The position numbers were made by a program, and so were the translations under genes. A DNA stretch of 64,000 bases from Raphanus sativus. Lineage: Eukaryota > Streptophyta > Magnoliopsida > Brassicales > Brassicaceae. This document shows positions 57,743 to 64,000 of this stretch, piece after piece. The DNA lies in NCBI RefSeq assembly GCF_000801105.2, contig NC_079511.1:23087792-23151791 (forward strand), read 5' to 3'. The notes beneath the pieces are model-generated. The model saw nothing but the letters and a program-made list of their open reading frames with translations. It ran no database searches and had not been told where the DNA came from. The first letter of the stretch is position 1, and each line of letters opens with the position of its first letter.

Positions 57743-57965
57743 CTACAAGAAAAAAAAAATCTTAGTTACGGATCCGACATAAGAGTTTTCAATCTCTCCG
57801 CCATTGCATTGTTTGTCCGCCCATGAGCAGAAGATACTGTGGATTTGGATTAAAATACCAGGTTTGGAATGTGTGATCATTGGATAATAGGACTGATTTG
57901 CAGAAGGAGCCACGGAGGAAGGTTGTATTTGAGTGTCACTCAATCCCACATGGTGATATAATATG
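57743..57965 (-). other. Conserved segment with open frame, tandem copy 1
   Basis: A 68-codon minus-strand frame (57949-57743) includes SANQSYYPMITHSKPGILIQ and IHSIFCSWADKQCNGGE. It is kept open in the second copy despite several substitutions. It resembles no protein I can name with confidence. An alternative frame reads SSAHGRTNNAMAERLKTLMS, faintly like the end of a retroelement RNase H domain. Confidence 0.3.
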
Positions 57966-59383
57966 TACTAACGTGGTATACTAAAATCTTCCCTGGAAAG
58001 GCCTATAATGATTGGAAGTTTCCAAAAAAAAAAGGCATATAATGATTGGATGTTTCAGTTTATTGGGATCATGTGATTAGTCTTTACAATTTTGATTTTC
58101 ATTCGCATAAAATGATTATATATATTATAGAAACCTGTTTTTTCAATGTAAATTTTTTGGTTGCTGTTTTCAAGAATTTTTTACTATTACTAATTTTGGA
58201 TAAATAATTCTCTTATCTATCGTTATTATTAACTAAGTGGACCGCACAGATATATATAATTCCTATCTCTCTCTCTCCCTCCCTCCCTCCCTCCAATATT
58301 TTTTTTCTGAACATCAAAGGTTTTGTTCCAAGGTATTATCATTTTACTCCAAAAATAATATTTTAAAATAATTCTATTTTCATTTTGTAAATAATTATTT
58401 ATAATATCTTATACTTATAAATTTTTATCAATTAACCCTAACTATTTTATGTTGACAAAAGTTTCTTAAAATATAGTTTGTTTAGATTAAACATTAATTA
58501 TTAAAAAAGTACAAGAAATTACGAAAAGACAATATATATGTTAGTTCAATAACGACAATAGAATATTTTTCCCAGAAATGGATGAACTAATGCATTTTAT
58601 AATGAAAAATGAGTTTTCTTATCTTTGATATTCCTAAATTGAGCAAGAAATTTTGAAGAAGTGGAGTTTCTCTTCAAAATTCAATTGGTGCATCGAGTTC
58701 ACGTTTATCTTCAATTAATAAATTATGTAAGATTATATATATAGTTATGATGTCATTATAAAATCACTTATTTATGTTTTTATTTTATATTATTTATATT
58801 TGTTTTCTTTTAAAATTATTTTAGGGATCTTTATGTAAAATTATAAAATAATCATTTATGGAATATCCTATTTTTCATGTCATCATATTATTTTTAAATA
58901 TTATTGAAGTAATAAATAAAAACATTAAAAATTTTAAAGGATGATTTTATAAATAAAAAAAATTAACTCCAAAATAGAGTAATGAGTAAGATTATTTTTA
59001 AATATTATTTAAGTAATAAATAAAAACATTAAAATTTAAAGGACCATTTTATAAATAAAAAAGTTCAACTCCAAAATGGAGTAATAACTAAGATTATTCC
59101 ATAAATCCTAGTCGTTATTCTATTTTAGAGTTAAAAATAGAGTGAAGTTATGATAACTATACCCTCTGTTTTACTTTACATTTACATGTTGTTATACACA
59201 TATAAAAAATTGTTTGTTTATAATATCCTTGAAGTTTGGAGAATAGCACAACTAATACACTAAATCATTTTTTAATTTCAAAATACAATAAAATAAAGAA
59301 TAGCACCAAATTTCAGAAAATAATAGTTAAAAAATTAGTTTGTATGTTTTGGAGGTCATTTGAGATTTTGATAAAATTACTTA

Positions 59384-59606
59384 CTACAAGAGAAAAAAAA
59401 TCTTAGTTGTGGATCCGTCATAAGAGTTTTTAAACTCTCCGCCATTGCATTGTTTGTCCGCCCATGAGCAGAAGATACCATGGATTTGGATTAAAATACC
59501 AGGTTTGGAATGTGTGATCATTGGATGATAGGACTGATTTGCAGAAGGAGCCACATAGGGAGGTTGTATTTGAGTGTCACGCAATCCCACATGGTGATAT
59601 AATATG
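59384..59606 (-). other. Conserved segment with open frame, tandem copy 2
   Basis: Counterpart of 57743-57965, 68 codons from 59590 to 59384, with about 9 residue differences and no stop. Duplicated with the 1.6-kb unit. Confidence 0.3.
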
Positions 59607-60611
59607 TACTAACGTGGTATGCTAAGATCTTCCATGGAAAGGCATATAATGAATGGATGTTTCAGTTTATTGGAATCTTGTGATTAGTCTTTAGAATTTT
59701 GATTTGGATTCGCATAAAATGATTACATATATATTCTAAAAAACCTATTTTTTCAATGTAAATTTTTTGGTTGCTGTTTTCAAGAATTTTCTTACTATTA
59801 TTAATTTTGGATAAATAATTCTTTTCTCTATCATTATTATTAACTAAGTGGACGGCACACATATATATATAACTCTCTCTCTCTCCAATGTTTTTTTTCT
59901 GGACATCAAAGGTTTTGTTCCAATGTATTATTTAATTTTTACTCCAAAAATAATATTTTAAAATGATTCTATTTTCATTTTATAAATAATTATTTATAAT
60001 ACCTTATACTTATAAATTTTTACCAATTAACCCTAACTATTTTATGTTGAAAAAAATTTCTTAAAATGTACAAGAAATTATTAAAATTTCTTAAAATGTA
60101 CAAGAAATGATTCTACAAAAAATTTGGTTAGATTAGAGATTGATTATTAAAAGGTACAAGAAATTACAAAAAATATATATGTTGGATCAATAACGACAAT
60201 ATAATTTTTTCCCATAAATGATGAACTAATGCATTTCGTAATAAAAAATGAGCTTCTTTATCTTTCATATTCCTAAATTGAGCACGAAATTTTGAAGAAG
60301 TGGAGTTTCTTTTCAAAATTCAATTGGTGTATCGAGTTCACATTTATCTTCAATTATTATATTATGTAAAATTATATATATAGTTATGATGTCATTATAA
60401 AATCAATTATTTATGTTTTTTATTTTATATTATTTATATTTTTTTCTGAAATTATTTTAGGGATCTTTATGTAACATTATAAAATAATCATTTATGGAAT
60501 ATCCTATTTTTCATGTCATTGTATTATTTTTAAATATAATTTAAGTAATAAATAAAAACATTTAAAATTTATAGGATCATTTTATAAATAAAAAATGTTC
60601 AACTCCAAAAT

Positions 60612-61707
60612 ATTTTTATTCATCATCGTGTAAATACACAAATTATACTTAATAATTTTAAAAATCACAAATGAAAGAAATTCATAAGACAATTTTAAAA
60701 TTATAAGTTATTCTCCTAATAAATATCTAAAATTTAAGTTTAGAATATTTACATTATTTTATCGAAGTTAATACTTTTAAAATAAAAAAAGAAAATAATT
60801 ATCTAACTTATAAACTATGAAAATCATTATGTTTAATGGTTAAGAGTATTAGAACCGAACAAATTAAACCGAACAAATTAAAACCAAACCGAACCAAAAT
60901 AAAAAAAAAAGTGATTTTGATTTAGTAGTACCAAATAAACTGAATGAATGTTATTTTTAAGAAACCGCAGTATATGAATATGGTTCGGTATATAAACTGA
61001 TCCAAACGAAGAAACCGATTAATTAAAATATATTAGTATAGTTATATATAAATTTCATAGTTAAATTAAAAATATATAATTAATTTATTTTATTAATATG
61101 ATATCCATAATTATTTTTTTAATAATTTATTATTTTATTTTAAGTTGATTTTTTCTCATTCTCATCAAATTAAATAAAACATGATTTTTTATTTTTGTTG
61201 GTAAATATTGGTTCTAAAAGGTATTTTATATAATAATATTGTGATATTAATATTTTCTTGTTTTTATTTTAATATTTAAATAGAACAGAAAATATTATAT
61301 TTAAAATTTAGAGTAAGGAATATGTATTTATGTTTTAATAAATTTAATTTTTAATCGTATAACTAATTTATTATAGTAGCTAAACATAATTATAAAGGTT
61401 TATGGCATAAAACCGAATAAATTTAAACAGATGGTATATAAATACACTAAATCAAATTAGATAATAGATCCAGTAGGATAGACAATTTTCGTAAATCGAA
61501 ATACCAGAAAACCGAAAAATATTAGCCGAAACCAGACGTATGATCGTTTTGCAATCTCGTGAAGTTTACTGGGCTGCGATGATCTTTCTTAATGGACCGA
61601 GGGTGACTCACGTTGTTTTCTTCTCATTTAAACTTCAAAATATTTTTTTTTATAAAAAAAAATTCTTCAGATTTTGCTCGTTTTCAAAATGGCCTGTAAT
61701 TATCTAA
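60612..61707. other. AT-rich intergenic region
   Basis: No gene is seen. At 60850-61020 and 61430-61530, words such as ACCGAACAAATTAAAACC and GAAACCGAAAAATATTAGCC give a degenerate AACCGAA repeat. The rest is AT-rich. Confidence 0.45.
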
Positions 61708-63011
61708 TCTATTAAAACTGAAGTACATTTTGTATTTAATCCTGAGTTTTCCTCAATAATTACCAACCAATGCCACTGCCAATTACACATGCTCATTTAG
61801 TCGATCATTAAGGTTATTTTCGTAATTTAATATCCAAAAAGCCCATTCGATACATAATAATCATTTGTTCATTCTTAAACTAGCTCATTCATTAAACATA
61901 CCCAATAACAAGTTTCTTTACTCAGTTTAATATTCTGCTGCTGCCAGAAATTTCTTCATCGACACAAAAAGGTAATGATTATTAATTTCACCAGTTGTGC
62001 ATATGTAATTACATGAAATATAAAAATATGAAATCAAAACCAAACCGGCTTCAGTGGTGATTACATTCTAACGTACTATAGAACAAACCATGTCAAATAA
62101 TTAATTTGAATTCGGTTTTGTGTATAGTAATAGCATTTACAAGTAATTATTAATCAAACCAAGTCAAATGTTATATACTAACCAAATTAAACAATCTTTT
62201 GGGAAAATAAAAAATAAACACAATCTTAATTAGCTCTACAAAAAAGCATTTTGTCTAACAATATACTGAACTAACTATATTTTTCTTAAAATAAATCGGT
62301 ATATAGATATATGTAGAGGTGGACGTTCAGATACGGTTCAGGTCTATTCGAGTTTCGCGTTTTAGGGATTAAATATTTTAGCCCTTTCGGATATTTATAA
62401 ATTTCGATCCGAGTTCGGTTCGGATCTTTGAGGATCCAGTCTAAGTTCGGATAACATGTTTAAATTATTTTAAAAAATTTGAAATTCATATTTTTTTTTT
62501 TTTTTGTCAACTGGTCACTTTTGGACCTTTTTAATCCTCAAACTGAGGTAAGTGGGGGTCGAACCATATAAATTCATATTAATATGTAACATATAAATTT
62601 GAATAATGTATACCAAAATACCTAAACTTAATATATATAACTATATAAATCTAATTTGGATACATTCGGATATCCAAATACTTAAATATATATTTGAATA
62701 GATCCAAAAAGTAGTACCAAACATTCGTATAATATATTTGAATAATATATATAAGTATATAAATCTATTCTGGATATATTTGGGTATCCAAAATACTTCG
62801 GTTCGGATTTGGTTTCGGTTATCTAAATACAAAATTTACGATAATTTGGATATTGAATCAATTTTGGTTCATGTTTGGTATTTCTTTTTGGATCGAGATC
62901 GGTTCGGTATTTTGGATTTGGGTTTTTTTCTTAACTCTAATATTGACAAGAAAAAAATAGTAACATGTTTTAGAAAAATACACCCGCGCGGATGCGCGGG
63001 TCAACATCTAG
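61708..63011 (+). mobile_element. Complete non-autonomous Helitron, 1304 bp
   Basis: The 5' end is TCTATTAAAACTGAAGTACA at 61708 with host A at 61707. The 3' end is CTAG at 63008-63011 with host T at 63012. The required 3' hairpin CCCGCGC-ggat-GCGCGGG lies at about 62983-63000, ten bases before the end. No Rep/helicase gene is present. The interior includes degenerate GGTTCGGATATC words and a nested SINE-like insertion. Confidence 0.88.
62492..62569 (-). mobile_element. 5'-truncated SINE-like retroposon nested in the Helitron
   Basis: Read on the minus strand, it begins GGTTCGACCCCCACTTACCT (a pol III box B-like GGTTCGANNCC), continues for about 60 bp, and ends TTGAC plus 14-15 A. Direct repeats AAATTCATAT (62482-62491 and 62570-62579) flank it. 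Box A is missing, so only the 3' part was inserted. Confidence 0.7.
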
Positions 63012-63500
63012 TATAATTTAAAATTGAAGAAACAAGTCCGAGCGTATCTAACTATAATTAATCACAGTTTGTGTCGTCTGAAACGGCGCCGTTTTGTCCG
63101 AATTAAGAAGGTCAACTCGAAAACCCTATAATATGAAAGCAAGGAAACAATTAGCTTTCACACTATTCCTTCCTCTGTTTCGCTTCCTTCCTTCCCCTTC
63201 CGGAGAGACTCACGACCAATTCACCTAACCTCCTTTCTCCTCCTTCGTCACAGTGTTCTTTAAGGGTTTCGTATATCCAAATCTCTGGTTTTTATTATAT
63301 CCTTCGCTTTTGTCGGTTTCTGAATAAATCTTCAATTGCAGTTATTTTTTTTGATCGAAATTAATGTCGAAATCACAAACCCTTTAGACTGTTTGAAAAC
63401 CCTAATTATGATATCGTTCGCAAAGTTTGTATCTTTACGGTGATTACGATCGTTTTGTTCTGATTTACAGAGTTAAAAAAAAGTTGAAGTCTTTGCGGCG
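63012..63500. other. Promoter and leader of the SNF2-type gene
   Basis: Contains CCCTATAATATGAAAGC near 63124 as a possible TATA region, then pyrimidine-rich leader sequence (CTTCCTTCCTTCCCC, CCTCCTTTCTCCTCC). A possible leader-intron acceptor is TGATTTACAG at about 63470. Confidence 0.4.
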
Positions 63501-64000
63501 ATGGATTCCGCTATTGAAATCAGTTCAGACAGTGACGTTGAGATACAAGAAACAAGAACCACTCTTCCTCCTCCACATCCACTGTTACCTCAAGGTTACG
63601 CTCTTCTCTCTCTTGTTACTTGTTTCTCACTTGTGAGTGATGATCTTTGGTGGTTATGTGTGTATATGTGTTTATTGTCCTTGCAGGGTCTACGCTGAGA
63701 CCTCACCTTTCTATTGGGTCCTCTTCCAATGCAAATGGCCTCACTAGAGTTGGACTACTTCCACTACCCTCTTCATCACGCAATGCCTTTGAAGCCAAGC
63801 CTGTACTCTCTTCACGCAATGCCTTTGAAGCCAAGCCACTGACTAATGGGCACCACATAGGATCTCAACAAGCTCTAACGAGGGTGCTTCCTCCATCTCT
63901 TACTCGCCCTCCTATGCCGTTGAGACCTGGTATTCGCCCTCCTATCCCGTTCCTTACGAGTAATGCGAACGGGAGTCACTTTCGTGGGGTTTATCCTCCT
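63501..64000 (+). CDS. SNF2-family helicase-like protein (CHR28-type), N-terminal part
   Basis: Exons 63501-63594 and 63687-64000 (open at the window edge) give about 136 residues. The start MDSAIEISSDSDVEIQETRT is an acidic hydrophobic SUMO-interacting-motif-like opening. A Pro/Arg-rich low-complexity region follows (LTRPPMPLRPGIRPPIPF). A 36-bp direct duplication (CGCAATGCC at 63779 and 63815) repeats the peptide SRNAFEAKP. The ATPase and RING domains would lie beyond the window. Identity rests on synteny: the next gene after TOM40 in this Arabidopsis block is the RING/SNF2 gene At1g50410, CHR28 (from memory). Such proteins act in chromatin remodelling and gene silencing. Confidence 0.65.

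Larger units (their letters stand above)
56656..60611. repeat. Tandem array of a 1.6-kb unit (two full copies and a partial third)
   Basis: Units begin at TCCAATGTTTTTTTTCTG-like sequence: 56656-58291 (1636 bp), 58292-59883 (1592 bp) and 59884-about 60611 (partial). Each full unit contains an AT-rich MITE-like half with ACTCCAAAATGGAGTAAT words. It also contains a GC-richer segment with GGATCCG, TCCGCCATTGCATTGTTTGT and CAGAAGGAGCCAC. Unit 2 has an extra internal duplication of about 100 bp (near 58905-59100) and lacks the right end of the MITE seen in unit 1. Junctions coincide with TCTC/CCTC microsatellites (58265-58294, 59873-59884). Confidence 0.85.

Noticed and set aside
56656..60611. 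Centromeric or other satellite DNA
   Set aside because: There are only two and a half copies of a long unit containing a MITE fragment, flanked by ordinary genes. This is a local tandem duplication, not satellite DNA.
62983..63011. GC hairpin read as a transcription terminator
   Set aside because: The sequence is eukaryotic, and the hairpin lies ten bases before CTAG with a matching 5' end, which is the Helitron 3' structure. The same holds for 25318-25337 and 29438-29466.

Overview
This window is plant nuclear DNA. It has GT-AG introns, long AT-rich intergenic stretches, Copia, Helitron, Harbinger, hAT and MULE elements, and gene structures matching the mustard family. From memory of Arabidopsis, the order of conserved genes (STP9-like sugar transporter, thioredoxin x, class VIII myosin, prolyl oligopeptidase, TOM40, SNF2 helicase) matches the At1g50310-At1g50410 block, so the source is very probably a Brassicaceae (Brassica/Raphanus-type) chromosome. 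No database was searched, and homologies are read from the translations.

Layout. 1-654 is the 3' end of a hexose/H+ symporter. 1697-2310 (minus) is a two-exon chloroplast thioredoxin x. About 2.4-36.5 kb is a large transposon-rich insertion between thioredoxin x and the next conserved gene. It holds a minus-strand Helitron (3535-4269), two adjacent Harbinger relics (about 5515-9925) with a tRNA-derived SINE in one of them, a small hAT element (10002-14042) split by a gene-carrying MULE-like element (10253-13910), and a probable 11.25-kb Helitron (14086-25337). That Helitron carries an aspartyl-aminopeptidase fragment and has been split by two LTR elements (a gag-only element at 14513-17827 and a Copia element at 19173-23512). 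Further on are another Helitron 3' end, fragments of a PERK kinase gene, a (GA)n microsatellite, an unidentified frameshifted gene fragment, and three broken copies of a small CG-1-like family.

36758-37111 is a decayed RING-finger E3 gene whose RING core is gone. Next to it sits a very young 1.54-kb Copia deletion derivative (37276-38815). 41378-47534 is a complete 23-exon class VIII myosin (1149 aa). 49425-53465 is an 11-exon oligopeptidase-B-like serine peptidase (770 aa), 54071-56296 an 11-exon TOM40 mitochondrial import channel (319 aa), and 63501-64000 the 5' end of a SNF2-type gene. Between the last two lie a 1.6-kb tandem array (56656-about 60611) and a complete Helitron (61708-63011).

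The host genes do not form a pathway. They are independent housekeeping genes kept in ancestral order: sugar uptake, plastid redox, actin-based motor, peptide turnover, mitochondrial import, chromatin. The less ordinary material is in the nested transposons: a gag-only LTR element with a recurring TGTGTCACACA motif, a tiny fused gag/RNase H Copia derivative, a gene-carrying element inside a hAT MITE, and an almost sequence-free retroposon insertion.
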